Source of the DNA: Nostoc sp. KVJ20
Lineage (GTDB): Bacteria; Cyanobacteriota; Cyanobacteriia; Cyanobacteriales; Nostocaceae
DNA length: 54,298 nt
NCBI RefSeq assembly: GCF_001712795.1
Contig: NZ_KV757643.1
Location: 26,375-80,672, forward strand
Direction of reading: 5' to 3'
Shown here: piece after piece, positions 1-7,935 of the stretch
How the letters are laid out: each line of letters opens with the position of its first letter
Position numbering within the stretch: position 1 is the stretch's first letter
Notes under the pieces: generated by a model
What the model was told of the DNA's origin: nothing
The model's database searches: none
The model's input: only the letters and a program-made list of their open reading frames with translations
Position numbers and translations under genes: made by a program

Positions 1-66
1 TAGCTGAAGTTGACACCAATGAATAATATCGCGTCCCTACACAAAGATTTTTCAACCACGAGAAAA

Positions 67-228
67 TTATCGCCGCTTAGGAGTGGCGCTGCGGGTGGTG
101 CGTTTCTCTTCATCTCGACGACGGCGATCGCGCCAGTCTGCCAGGGTCAAATAACCAATACCACCAGTGACTACTACGAGCAGCACTACAGCAAATAAAG
201 CCAAAATACTCAAAAATGGACTTTCCAC
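67..228 (-). CDS. Small single-pass membrane protein (53 aa), unknown function
   Basis: I do not recognise the family. The frame starts at GTG (226-228) directly after an in-frame TAG and ends in TAA (67-69). A GAGG lies four bases before the GTG and can serve as ribosome binding site. The protein begins with a hydrophobic helix (about residues 4-28, rich in Leu, Val and Ala), followed by LADWRDRRRRDEEKR and a basic tail ending KRR. That gives a single membrane span with a charged C-terminus, which by the positive-inside rule should face the cytoplasm. It begins only 7 bases after the petN stop on the same strand, so the two are probably co-transcribed. A role near the cytochrome b6f complex is possible from context only. 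The gene is too short for most ORF cut-offs. Confidence 0.6.
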   Translation of the reverse strand: MESPFLSILALFAVVLLVVVTGGIGYLTLADWRDRRRRDEEKRTTRSATPKRR

Positions 229-235
229 AATGCCT

Positions 236-325
236 CTACAGTCCGTTACGTCCCCACACTACCATTGCAATTGACCAAGTAAACACAACTAACAGTGATA
301 CCCAACCTAGTGTCAAAATCTCCAT
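236..325 (-). CDS. petN: Cytochrome b6f complex subunit PetN (29 aa)
   Basis: PetN is the 29-residue single-helix subunit VIII of the thylakoid cytochrome b6f complex, which passes electrons from plastoquinol to plastocyanin or cytochrome c6. The frame runs from ATG (323-325) to TAG (236-238) and encodes exactly 29 residues. It starts MEILTLGWVS and ends MVVWGRNGL, which matches the family's conserved start (M-[DE]-I-L-[TS]-LGW) and its VWGRNG end. The middle is one hydrophobic helix. Length, both ends and the helix all agree with PetN, so the call is firm despite the small size. The small membrane-protein gene at 67-228 follows after 7 bases, probably in one transcript. The upstream region to 447 is shared with a divergent gene. 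Confidence 0.93.
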   Translation of the reverse strand: MEILTLGWVSLLVVFTWSIAMVVWGRNGL

Positions 326-447
326 AGTCCCACTTTTCAAATAATTACAAAAGGTTTCTAATATTTATCATACAGGGATTGGGCGGTTGATCCTTCAGCA
401 GTGTTGGTGCGATCGCTGCACTCTTAAATTTTACTCAAGGACGCAAA

Positions 448-909
448 GTGAACGAAACTTCAGATGTTCAACTGATGGCAGAACGCCTAGAATCCCTGAA
501 AGCTGGAATAATTGGGGGTTTATCTGTGTGTTGCGCTTTTGGAATTACCAGTCTGTTGAATACTTTAGTTCTGGCAAAGTATTTTTCAACACTCGCAAGT
601 CTGCAAAATGATCTTAACTGGCATTGGTGGGTGAGTGGTGCGATCGCAACTTTTACTGGTTTGCTATTTGGTGTCACCTACCGCTACATCATCCGCTCAG
701 ATAAAAACCCTCAACTCAAAGCTGGTGGTGTGCTAGCCTTTGGCTTGGTGCGGGGATTAACTCAGATAGAACTTGGGTGGAATTCTCATAGCACAATTTG
801 GCCTTTTGTGGTCTTGGCCTTTGAAAGTGTATTGTGGTTTGCAATAGCTGCGATCGTTCTTGATATCGCTATTCAACTGCGTTGGGTTAGACCTTTTTCA
901 TCAATCTAA
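448..909 (+). CDS. Hypothetical cyanobacterial membrane protein (153 aa)
   Basis: No named function is recognised. About four hydrophobic segments are visible: residues 19-45 (AGIIGGLSVCCAFGITS), 61-77 (WWVSGAIATFTGLLFGV), 93-108 (GGVLAFGLVRGLTQ) and 116-145. Polar loops lie between them, so it is an integral membrane protein. The frame begins at GTG 448. The same frame stays open back to a TGA at 388-390 without an ATG and still reads like protein (S-V-G-A-I-A-A-L-L-N-F), so the true start could be an unusual codon further upstream. It is transcribed away from petN and stands alone. Codon use looks like its neighbours, with GCGATCGC-type sites inside. Confidence 0.7.
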   Translation: MNETSDVQLMAERLESLKAGIIGGLSVCCAFGITSLLNTLVLAKYFSTLASLQNDLNWHWWVSGAIATFTGLLFGVTYRYIIRSDKNPQLKAGGVLAFGLVRGLTQIELGWNSHSTIWPFVVLAFESVLWFAIAAIVLDIAIQLRWVRPFSSI

Positions 910-1062
910 ACAGGCAGTTTGTAGTTCAAATACATGAAAAAGGTTGTAAATACCGCATTATTGTAGTATATTGACTACAATAAATTACATGGCTATTTTG
1001 TAAGCCTTAAAAAATACGTATAAACAACTACTCTTATTAAATAAGATTATTTATTACCTAAT

Positions 1063-1626
1063 ATGAAATCTCAAATATCCCACTACTATCTAATAGTCGA
1101 TTTGGAGGCTACTTGCTGTAACAGTAAGACTATTCCTCGTCACGAAATGGAAATCATCGAAATCGGTGCAGTGATGCTCAATCGAACAACCTGGGAAATT
1201 GATTCAGAGTTTCAGCAATTCATCCAACCTGTGAGACATCCACAACTGACAGGTTTTTGCACCGAATTGACTAGCATTCGGCAGCAAGATGTTGACGAAG
1301 CACCCAAATTTTTAGAGGCAATTTCTCGCTTCAAAGAATGGATTGATTTATTTCCCAATTATATTTTTTGTTCTTGGGGCGGTTACGACAAAAAGCAATT
1401 TATTCAAGATTGCGCGTTTCATAATTTCTCTTACCCTTTTACTTCAGAGCACATAAATATCAAAGAGGAATTTTCAGAATATCTTGGCGTATCTAAAAAA
1501 TTTGGTATGGCAGAGGCTCTCAATAAGCTAGGAATAGAATTGAAAGGCAAACATCATCGTGGAATTGATGATGCTCATAACATTGCATCTATCTACAGAC
1601 AGATTAAAACTAAAAAATTAAGCTGA
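1063..1626 (+). CDS. DEDDh 3'-5' exonuclease, RNase T/ERI1-like (187 aa)
   Basis: This is a DnaQ-fold exonuclease that removes nucleotides from 3' ends using two metal ions. Motif I is seen as IVDLEAT near residue 12 (the Asp and Glu of DEDD). A second acidic region follows around EIGAVMLNR and the SIRQQDVDEAP segment, and motif III is HRGIDDAHNIA near residue 166, supplying the His and final Asp of the DEDDh subtype. The body resembles the stand-alone ERI1/KapD branch rather than the polymerase epsilon subunit. At 187 residues it is a bare catalytic domain, so its substrate (RNA or DNA) cannot be read. ATG start; it stands alone between intergenic stretches. Confidence 0.88.
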   Translation: MKSQISHYYLIVDLEATCCNSKTIPRHEMEIIEIGAVMLNRTTWEIDSEFQQFIQPVRHPQLTGFCTELTSIRQQDVDEAPKFLEAISRFKEWIDLFPNYIFCSWGGYDKKQFIQDCAFHNFSYPFTSEHINIKEEFSEYLGVSKKFGMAEALNKLGIELKGKHHRGIDDAHNIASIYRQIKTKKLS

Positions 1627-1687
1627 TTTAAGAAGAATGCAGAATTCAGCAATCAAGACGCTTTGCAAACGCTAATGCAGCCCTGAA

Positions 1688-1849
1688 CTAGTAGTCTGCC
1701 AACCCAAAAATGCTAAGTGAGGACTGGGGAAAGGGGAAAGGGAAAAGGGTAAGAGATTTAAACCCTTTCCCCCCGCCCCTTATCCCCAGAGGGGACCCCA
1801 CCTTCCCCCTTACCCTTTACCCCGCCAAGTTCACTTGGCGAACTACTAG
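1688..1849. repeat. MITE-like element with imperfect 15-bp terminal inverted repeats
   Basis: The left end CTAGTAGTCTGCCAA (1688-1702) is matched in inverse orientation by TTGGCGAACTACTAG (1835-1849), with 13 of 15 positions agreeing. Between them lie G-rich then C-rich stretches (GGGGAAAGGG..., ...CCCTTTCCCC) that can also fold on each other, and a small palindrome CCAAGTTCACTTGG. There is no coding capacity. The ends and size suggest a small non-autonomous element, but no second copy was seen in this window. Confidence 0.45.
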
Positions 1850-1886
1850 ACTATAAGTGTAATCCTAACTATGGCAGGAAACCTTT

Positions 1887-2360
1887 GTGAAAGCTAGATG
1901 GATTATCACAGCAGTTTCGGCAGCACTATTTTTCGGCGGTAGCCTGCTCACATCATTGCGTGACCCTTGGTTTCAGAACTTGCAGCGTCCCGACTGGTTA
2001 ACCTTTGAATTCCTCATCCCATTTATCTGGACATTCATTTGGATCTGTCTGACAATTTCAGCAATTATCGTCTGGGAAAGAAGCTCAAAACAGTCTCGTC
2101 CCTGGCTGTTGATGGGTTTGTACGCAGCGATCGCTCTTTTGACCTCCGTTTACAGTCCCATTGTGGTAGAACTTCGCAGCCTAACAGGTGGAATGATTGT
2201 CGGTGGCTTGGCAACACTTCTCGTCTATATTTTGGCATTTTTGGTTAAGCCAATTTCCCAAAAAGCCTCCTGGCTATTCTTACCTTATGCTCTCTGGGGC
2301 CCTTTCGGTACTTATCTCACTTGGCTATTAATCCAACTTAATCAGGGCACAGGCAGATAA
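1887..2360 (+). CDS. tspO: TspO/MBR family tryptophan-rich sensory protein (157 aa)
   Basis: TspO proteins are five-helix membrane proteins that bind porphyrins and tetrapyrroles and are linked to stress signalling in bacteria. The 157-residue length, five hydrophobic segments and Trp/Pro pattern fit: DPWFQNLQRPDWLTFEFLIP, an IWTFIWICL helix, and near the C-terminus LPYALWGPFGTYLTWLLIQLN, which matches the family's Y-x-x-W-x-x-[FY]-x-x-x-L-N ending. The C-terminal region is the most convincing. The start is GTG 1887, with AGGA about 9 bases upstream. It is a single gene and no operon partner is evident. The central region is somewhat divergent from classic TspO, so ligand preference is unknown. 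Confidence 0.85.
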   Translation: MKARWIITAVSAALFFGGSLLTSLRDPWFQNLQRPDWLTFEFLIPFIWTFIWICLTISAIIVWERSSKQSRPWLLMGLYAAIALLTSVYSPIVVELRSLTGGMIVGGLATLLVYILAFLVKPISQKASWLFLPYALWGPFGTYLTWLLIQLNQGTGR

Positions 2361-2517
2361 AAGACTTCGACACTGAAAATTAAGCGATTGATCGCTAACT
2401 ACAAACCTCACAAAATTAATGTAACAGACCACTATTGAGATTTGGCAATATCTATCGTTTGCCAGAGGAAGCAATGATTGTGATTTTCTATGCTTTTGGT
2501 GATTTAGTATCACTCAC

Positions 2518-2635
2518 ATATAGGAATCCGGTTTGATTTCTGAAAAAAAATCTGTATACCTCTAATTTCCTTCTTTCTTGTCAAGAGTTCTTGATCTCTA
2601 CAAGTAATTTCAAAAATCAAATACTAGTCCTATAT
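2518..2635. repeat. MITE copy 1 (118 bp), family shared with 48487-48609 and 21361
   Basis: The left end reads ATATAGGAATCCGGTTTGAT and the right end, inverted, reads ATATAGGACTAGTATTTGAT. The ends therefore share ATATAGGA and TTTGATTT at matching positions. The same two ends, in the same order, bound the element at 48487-48609, whose interior is different. No coding capacity. It fills the middle of the 341-bp gap 2361-2701; the rest of that gap shows only AT-rich DNA upstream of the protease gene. Confidence 0.6.
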
Positions 2636-2701
2636 TTTCACTCTAGTTTTTTTCAGCAACAGCATTTCTAGACAAAAACTGCTTTAGAAAAAGAGGAATA
2701 T

Positions 2702-3832
2702 ATGCAGGGTTTTCGCTTAGGTTCCATTTTCGGGTTTGAAATCCGAATAGACTTGTCCTGGCTATTAATTGTCTTCCTCATCCTGTGGACATTAAGTGCA
2801 GGTCTATTTCCAGCCAACTATCCGGGACTTTCCAATGCAACTTATTTCGGTATGGGCCTAGTAGCAACGTTTTTCTTCTTTGCCTCGCTACTGGCTCATG
2901 AGCTTTCTCATTCCTTGGTGGCTAGGACAAAAGGAATTCCCGTCGAAGGCATCACTCTGTTTATCTTTGGTGGGGTGTCACGCACTCGTATGGATGCCGA
3001 ACGTCCTGATGATGAGTTTCAGATTGCGATCATTGGGCCCTTGACCAGTTTAGTGCTGGCTGCTTTCTTCGGTTTAGTTGCGTATATCGGCACAAATGCT
3101 GGATGGAGTGTTGTAGTTACGGGTGTCGCATCTTACCTCGGAACAATTAACCTCATCTTAGCCATATTCAATATGCTGCCTGGGTTTCCTCTAGATGGCG
3201 GTCGTGTTTTTCGATCGCTAATTTGGAAGTATACTGGCAATCAGAAAAAGGCTACCAAAATCGCCTCGACGAGCGGTAAATGGTTAGCTTATTTGCTTAT
3301 TGCCCTTGGTTTCTGGGAGTTGTTCGGTTCAGCCTTGTTGAGTGGACTCTGGTTGATCCTGATTGGTTGGTTCTTATATAATGCCGCAGAAGCCGGTTAC
3401 GAAGAGCTTTTGATCCGCACAAGCCTGGAAGGAGTAAAGGCACAGGAAATCATGACTCCCCATCCAGAAACGGTAAATGCCGACCTGACGCTGCAAGATT
3501 TAGTGGATAAATATTTCCTCAGTCGTCGCTACCAGTCTTTCCCAGTAACGGAAGATAGTCATCCTATAGGGATTATTACCTTAAATCAGGTCAAGGATAT
3601 CCCGCGCGAAGAATGGATTTATCGTACTGTTAGAGATGCCATGATTTCCACAGACACAAGAGTTACTGCTCGTCCAGAAGAGCAGATGTCGCAGGTATTG
3701 GAAAAAATGCAAGAATCGGGAGTTCGTCGGGTACTGGTGACTCAGAATGGTTCACTCAAAGGCATTATTACCGCTAACGATGTCGCACATTGGTTACGGC
3801 GACAGCGAGACTTAGGCAACCAGATGGGATAA
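2702..3832 (+). CDS. Site-2 protease (M50B) with C-terminal CBS pair (376 aa)
   Basis: This is an intramembrane zinc metalloprotease of the Rip3-like M50B class, which cuts transmembrane substrates such as anti-sigma factors. The zinc motif HELSH is at residues 66-70 inside a hydrophobic segment. The second active-site motif NMLPGFPLDGG (about 157-167) supplies the metal-binding Asp. Further hydrophobic segments occur at about 13-35, 45-65, 105-130, 140-160 and 190-225. After residue 245 come two CBS repeats (AQEIMTPHPETV..., then RDAMISTDTRV...), typical of regulation by adenine nucleotides. ATG start at 2702, preceded by AAGAGGAA. No substrate gene is adjacent, and the gene stands alone between intergenic stretches. 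Confidence 0.93.
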   Translation: MQGFRLGSIFGFEIRIDLSWLLIVFLILWTLSAGLFPANYPGLSNATYFGMGLVATFFFFASLLAHELSHSLVARTKGIPVEGITLFIFGGVSRTRMDAERPDDEFQIAIIGPLTSLVLAAFFGLVAYIGTNAGWSVVVTGVASYLGTINLILAIFNMLPGFPLDGGRVFRSLIWKYTGNQKKATKIASTSGKWLAYLLIALGFWELFGSALLSGLWLILIGWFLYNAAEAGYEELLIRTSLEGVKAQEIMTPHPETVNADLTLQDLVDKYFLSRRYQSFPVTEDSHPIGIITLNQVKDIPREEWIYRTVRDAMISTDTRVTARPEEQMSQVLEKMQESGVRRVLVTQNGSLKGIITANDVAHWLRRQRDLGNQMG

Positions 3833-3921
3833 ATAAATGGAAAAAATTAGCACCAGCTTTGATATTTAGCCGCAAATCAAAATGTGAAAATCTTATGCCC
3901 TAAGATTGATAATTATTATTC

Positions 3922-4311
3922 TTAGCTAAAGGGCTTTTTAGAAGAAAAATTTTTCTTACTGGATGAGTACTCAGAACAATTCATCGCTTCTTCAGTGAGA
4001 ACAATAGAAGGGTTTACTGCACATTTTAGATAATGATTATTGGAATAAAAGCGGCAGTTTTTACAGGGAAGTCTGTGTGCACTGTTGATGGATAAAACCA
4101 TCTTTTCATCTAAAAATGCTCGGATTTTTTGCAATATTAGAAAAAAACCTATCCAACCAATTATAAAGCCAACAGGAGATAAAGATATCGCTAGATCACG
4201 GATAGTTATTTCATGCATTTGTGCTTGATCAATTTTGACTTCACTCCGGATTCCTTGCTCTAAATTACTATTGACTACTACAGTTTTTTGCCTGATTTGA
4301 TTAGGATGCAT
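3922..4311 (-). CDS. Hypothetical membrane protein with C-terminal Cys cluster (129 aa)
   Basis: Function unknown. A single hydrophobic segment sits at about residues 44-64 (LSPVGFIIGWIGFFLILQKI). The C-terminal part holds four cysteines in the pattern C-x2-C-x11-C-x16-C (CKNCRFY ... LKCAV ... AMNCSEY). This short domain (CxxCRF, L-x-CAV-x-P, A-x-x-C) is one I know from small cyanobacterial proteins of unknown role. The cysteines could bind a metal or form disulfides. The tail is Ser/Lys-rich. ATG start at 4309-4311. It is transcribed toward the protease gene, which ends 90 bases away, and stands alone on this strand. Confidence 0.7.
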   Translation of the reverse strand: MHPNQIRQKTVVVNSNLEQGIRSEVKIDQAQMHEITIRDLAISLSPVGFIIGWIGFFLILQKIRAFLDEKMVLSINSAHRLPCKNCRFYSNNHYLKCAVNPSIVLTEEAMNCSEYSSSKKNFSSKKPFS

Positions 4312-4924
4312 ATTATTTACCTTTTGTTATATGTCTTTATTGCCTTGATTTTTGCTCGCCGGGTAATTAACTAATAATTTGTGAAAAGACATGATCTATT
4401 CCTGTTTTATCGTAGTTAGTAGGTTGATAACACTCTTGAATTTGAAATATATAGACGTTTAGTAAGCAAATAAATTCAGAAAATGCTTATAAACAAGTAC
4501 TGAATCTTAGGTTAATCGTAAAAAAGTTGAAAAACGTCCATATTAGAGGTGTAGCGCTCAAAGCCGACCAGGAAATAAGGGTATTTATGGATTTGGTTTA
4601 TTCATGTGTATTTTAATTAACTAAAAATCACTACACAGTTGTCAAGTTGTCAGTAGGTCAGATTCTAATGCTTACAAGTTCTTAATTATAGGTTTAGCAA
4701 AATAAATTTTTAGCTATATCTGTCAAGAGTTTTGCTTGTTATTTGTCCTTATATATCCAAGGGAATAAATTAAGTAAGAGAGACATAGATGTTTATTTAT
4801 ATGTTATAATATGTAGAAATAATTTATCAAACTTTTATAGACATTAAAGCTATGTCATCTTTATCACTACAACTGAATCCATAGTTAAACTTATCGACTC
4901 AGATGAATAAAATAAGGAATTATA
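4312..4924. other. AT-rich intergenic stretch, no gene seen
   Basis: About 610 bases between the divergent Cys-cluster gene and the holin-family pseudogene. It is strongly AT-rich, with no frame that looks coding and no clear repeat. It presumably contains promoters in both directions, but none can be pinned down. Confidence 0.5.
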
Positions 4925-5271
4925 ATGTTTGGTATTATATTCACTTGATTAGTTATCACTATCAGTTTTTTAATTATTTTTAAGCTACCTTTCTTTATTA
5001 AAATTGATACTTTTATTAAAGCGATATATGGTGTTGTTTACGGGATTTCAAATGCAATTCTGCTCTCAATACTCAGTTTTTTATATTTCGCTTGATTATC
5101 CTGAATCTGGGCTTAATATTGTTTATTTTAAATACAATTATTTTTGCATTGACAGCTTATGTAGTAGAGCATTTTCGCTTAAGATGGTGCTTTTGGAGTG
5201 CTTTAAATGCCTCCACTGGGTTGACCGTGATTAATTCTATTCTCTTGAGTATTTTGCCTCGAATTACCTGA
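4925..5271 (+). pseudogene. Broken phage-holin-family membrane protein gene (one stop, one frameshift)
   Basis: Read from ATG 4925 the frame gives MFGIIFT, then TGA (4946-4948) where homologues carry Trp, then LVITISFLIIFKLPFF...AIYGVVYGISNAILLSIL. After the T-run at 5077-5082 the frame is lost. Adding one T restores RLIILNLGLILFILN...VVEHFRLRWCFWSALNAS and a proper stop at 5269-5271. The repaired product is about 115 residues with four hydrophobic segments, the size and motif order (GI-NA-x-L, LGL-x-x-x-x-N, F-W-S-A-L) of the mycobacterial-type phage holin family found in cyanobacteria. A good ribosome binding site (AAGGAA) precedes the ATG. Two independent lesions suggest a recent pseudogene; sequencing error is the alternative. 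Confidence 0.75.
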
Positions 5272-5372
5272 TAACTAAGGTAATATATATAATATTTGGC
5301 TTGATTTGGCTGCAAAACAACATTCCATGATCTGATTACAAGCCAATAATATTGATTTTGAGGCTACAATTT

Positions 5373-6188
5373 ATGATAAAGTTTTGGCGAAAAACAATAG
5401 TTTTTTTCTTCACAACAATTTTGCTGGCAATTCTGCTGATTTCTCATGAACCAGTACCAATAGCTGAGGCACAATCTTCTACACCAATACCAACGCCTGC
5501 TAGATCATTTCCCCCTGTAGCCTATCCTAATAGGGCACTAAGTGCTTCTCCTGCACAGCTACCACCATTGCCTTATGCTTATGGGGCATTAGGAAAAGCT
5601 ATTGATGCTGAGACAATGAAATTGCATCATAATGCACACCATGCTAGCTACGTCAAGAACTTAAATGATGCATTGAAGCAGTATCCAGATTTGCAAAAAA
5701 GAAGTGTTGAAGCTTTACTGGTGGATTTGAACAGCGTACCTGAAGATATTCGGACAAAGGTACGCAATAACGGTGGTGGGCATCTCAACCACACAATTTT
5801 TTGGCAACTGATGAGTCCTGAAGGTGGTGGACAACCATCGGGAGCGATCGCTCAAGAAATTAACAAAACTTTTGGCAGTTTTGATGCCTTTAAAAAACAG
5901 TTTAATGCAGCGGGTGCAGCTCGCTTCGGTAGTGGTTGGGTTTGGTTAGTACGCAATCCTCAAAAGCAACTCCAGATTGTCACCACCGCAAATCAGGATA
6001 ACCCAATTATGGAGGGTTCATATCCGATTATGGGTAATGATCTGTGGGAACATGCTTATTACCTAAAATATCGCAACCGTCGGGCTGAGTATTTGAATAA
6101 TTGGTGGAATGTAGTGAATTGGCCGCAGATTAACAGGCGATACCTTTCCTTCTCTACGGAACGCTCTTTGACATCTTCACCGACCTAA
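5373..6188 (+). CDS. sodA: Membrane-anchored Mn/Fe superoxide dismutase (271 aa)
   Basis: The enzyme converts superoxide to oxygen and hydrogen peroxide. Residues 9-28 form a hydrophobic signal/anchor, followed by a Pro/Ser/Thr-rich linker. The SOD fold begins at LPPLPYAYGAL. Metal ligands are visible in MKLHHNAHHASYV, in GGHLNHTIFW, and in NDLWEHAYYLKYRNRRAEYL (the Asp and His). The pattern GGHLNH fits the manganese-type enzyme of heterocystous cyanobacteria, which is likewise tethered to membranes by an N-terminal extension. I chose ATG 5373, which has TGAGG nine bases upstream, over the in-frame TTG at 5352. The protein should face the lumen or periplasm. It is a single gene; a strong inverted repeat follows at 6203-6282. 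Confidence 0.94.
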   Translation: MIKFWRKTIVFFFTTILLAILLISHEPVPIAEAQSSTPIPTPARSFPPVAYPNRALSASPAQLPPLPYAYGALGKAIDAETMKLHHNAHHASYVKNLNDALKQYPDLQKRSVEALLVDLNSVPEDIRTKVRNNGGGHLNHTIFWQLMSPEGGGQPSGAIAQEINKTFGSFDAFKKQFNAAGAARFGSGWVWLVRNPQKQLQIVTTANQDNPIMEGSYPIMGNDLWEHAYYLKYRNRRAEYLNNWWNVVNWPQINRRYLSFSTERSLTSSPT

Positions 6189-6202
6189 AGGCGCTCTTAA
6201 GA

Positions 6203-6282
6203 AGGAGTAATGAGTAATAAGTAATGAGTAATGAGTAAATACCCATTTTTCATCCACTCATTACTCCTTACTCATTACTTTA
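6203..6282. repeat. Inverted TAATGAGTA repeat, hairpin behind sodA
   Basis: Several copies of GTAATGAGTA run left to right and are answered by ACTCATTACTC-CTTACTCATTAC on the right, giving a long AT-rich stem between converging genes. It may end transcription of sodA and of the minus-strand gene at 6513. The rest of the gap up to 6512 is packed with short Nostoc-type repeats (GCGTTAGCGAGTC, CGTAGCG, GAATTCTGAATTC) and holds no gene. Confidence 0.55.
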
Positions 6283-6512
6283 ATAGCGTTCGCTTTTAGC
6301 GTCTCGTAGAGAAGCGTTAGCGAGTCTTGTCTACGACACGCTACGCGAACGATAGCGGAGCGGTAGCGAGTCTGCGAGCGTCGCGTCTTTATTCTGACTC
6401 CTGAATTCTGAATTCTTCTTCAATTCTGAGCCTGATGTTCGCAGACTTGCTTAGGCGTAGCCCGTCTTAGACATCGCTGGAAACCAGCACTCTGACTTTT
6501 GGCTAAATCCCG

Positions 6513-7838
6513 TTATGTAACATAATTACGAAGTTTCAAAGCCCTCTGTTTGTGACGGACTATACATAGTAGAACAATTAGCAACACAAGCGCTTTGATC
6601 ATTGATGGCTCCACTACCCTCTTCACTTCCGTAGGAGTTTTAGGAGTCACATTACACGGAATTTCAATGATCTGTGTGTGATCAGAACCATTACCACTGG
6701 GAGTCAGATCGCATTCGCCTTTGTTGGTGAGAGACAAAGGTGGATTTTCTGGAGAAACAGGTGCAGGTGGTTGAGATGAAGAAACAGATGGTTGAGCTGA
6801 AGAACTATCACCACCCAGTACTAGAAGCAGAAGTAAAGCAAGACCCCCACCTCCGATTATTGGCCAGAGTGGAAAGGAATCAGAACTGTCTGGTATCAAG
6901 ACATCTCCCGCAGAGCCAGGAAAAGCATCAAAAGCTATTGTTTCTCCATCCAAGGCTAGTGGATTGTCACTTAGCAAAATATCTCCTGCGATATCTTCTC
7001 CCAAGAGCTGATTCAATTCCTGTGGAATCGCATTATTGGGCCGTCCGTATTCCCCACCATCTTCGGAGTATGGAAAGGATAGTACTTCAAAAATCTTCTG
7101 TTGGAGTTGGTTCTGATCTCCAGAATTCAATGCATCCAAGCCTGTAGAGATTTTATTTAAATAGAAATTTGTCATCTCTGGCGACAGACCTAGAGACTGA
7201 ATCTGCTCTTGAATGTTAGAAATTTTTGAGGCCTCTTCAAACAGCAGTCGTCCGTATGACAATTTCAGGTCTAGTAATCCATTACGGGGACTAACAGAGT
7301 CATTGACTCCTGAGTATGGTGCCCAGTAGAACTGCTTGGTTACAAGTCCGAGTCCTTCTACTGGATTGCGACCAAAAGGTTGTCCTAGAAGGTATTGAGA
7401 TCCATCCATGATTGTGGGGGATGCATTTCTCCAAAATGAGGCGTAAGGCACGGCAGAGAGATTGGGATTATTGCCGTAGAAGCTAGCGAAATTCTGGAAG
7501 TTTTTCTCCCCACCGGCTGCTCGGATCAGAAGGTTTTGATAACTAGTCCCATTGTTTAACTCCACTAATTGTTGGATTACCGATCCAGTCTTATTGCAGG
7601 TCAGACCAAATCCCACATCACATGCAGGAATGACTCGCATCCGGCTCAAATTTTGGTTATTAATTTGGTACTGGAGATACTCAGACTCCAGTCCTTGTTG
7701 GATGCCATAGCGTCCAACATTTAACTGTGCAAAAGCAGATTGACACGTAGTGAGTACTACTGCAACAGATGAAAATGCGATCGCTGCAAAGCGAACCCCC
7801 TTCGATATCGCAATTCTTTGAACAATTGATTTAGGCAA
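6513..7838 (-). CDS. Secreted protein with PEP-CTERM-like tail, unknown function (441 aa)
   Basis: Not recognised as a named family. An N-terminal signal peptide is clear (basic start, hydrophobic core, then SAFAQ near residue 37). The mature part is mostly polar and Asn/Gln-rich (about 40-310) and contains a Cys pair (ACDVGFGLTCN). A second hydrophobic stretch at about 322-342 (PLWPIIGGGGLALLLLLVLGG) is followed by a Ser/Pro-rich linker and a further Cys pair. The end, VVEPSMIKALVLLIVLLCIVRHKQR, has the layout of a PEP-CTERM sorting signal: a V-E-P-S box, a hydrophobic helix and a basic tail. The tail is more divergent than usual. An upstream secreted-protein gene (8099-8740) reads the same way 260 bases away, possibly as a loose operon. 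Confidence 0.65.
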   Translation of the reverse strand: MPKSIVQRIAISKGVRFAAIAFSSVAVVLTTCQSAFAQLNVGRYGIQQGLESEYLQYQINNQNLSRMRVIPACDVGFGLTCNKTGSVIQQLVELNNGTSYQNLLIRAAGGEKNFQNFASFYGNNPNLSAVPYASFWRNASPTIMDGSQYLLGQPFGRNPVEGLGLVTKQFYWAPYSGVNDSVSPRNGLLDLKLSYGRLLFEEASKISNIQEQIQSLGLSPEMTNFYLNKISTGLDALNSGDQNQLQQKIFEVLSFPYSEDGGEYGRPNNAIPQELNQLLGEDIAGDILLSDNPLALDGETIAFDAFPGSAGDVLIPDSSDSFPLWPIIGGGGLALLLLLVLGGDSSSAQPSVSSSQPPAPVSPENPPLSLTNKGECDLTPSGNGSDHTQIIEIPCNVTPKTPTEVKRVVEPSMIKALVLLIVLLCIVRHKQRALKLRNYVT

Positions 7839-7935
7839 GATGCACCTCCACTAAACGACAGCAATTTAATTGGGCATGGGACATGGGGGAATGGCACTAA
7901 GTTAATCGCAAAGCCCTGATATAACTTGCTTTTTG

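Noticed and set aside
10..198. 62-codon plus-strand ORF at the window start
   Set aside because: It is antisense to the small membrane-protein gene (67-228), has no family features and has no ribosome binding site.
5004..5234. 76-codon plus-strand ORF
   Set aside because: It is the shifted frame of the broken holin-family gene. The coherent protein is read in the other two frames joined at 5077-5082.
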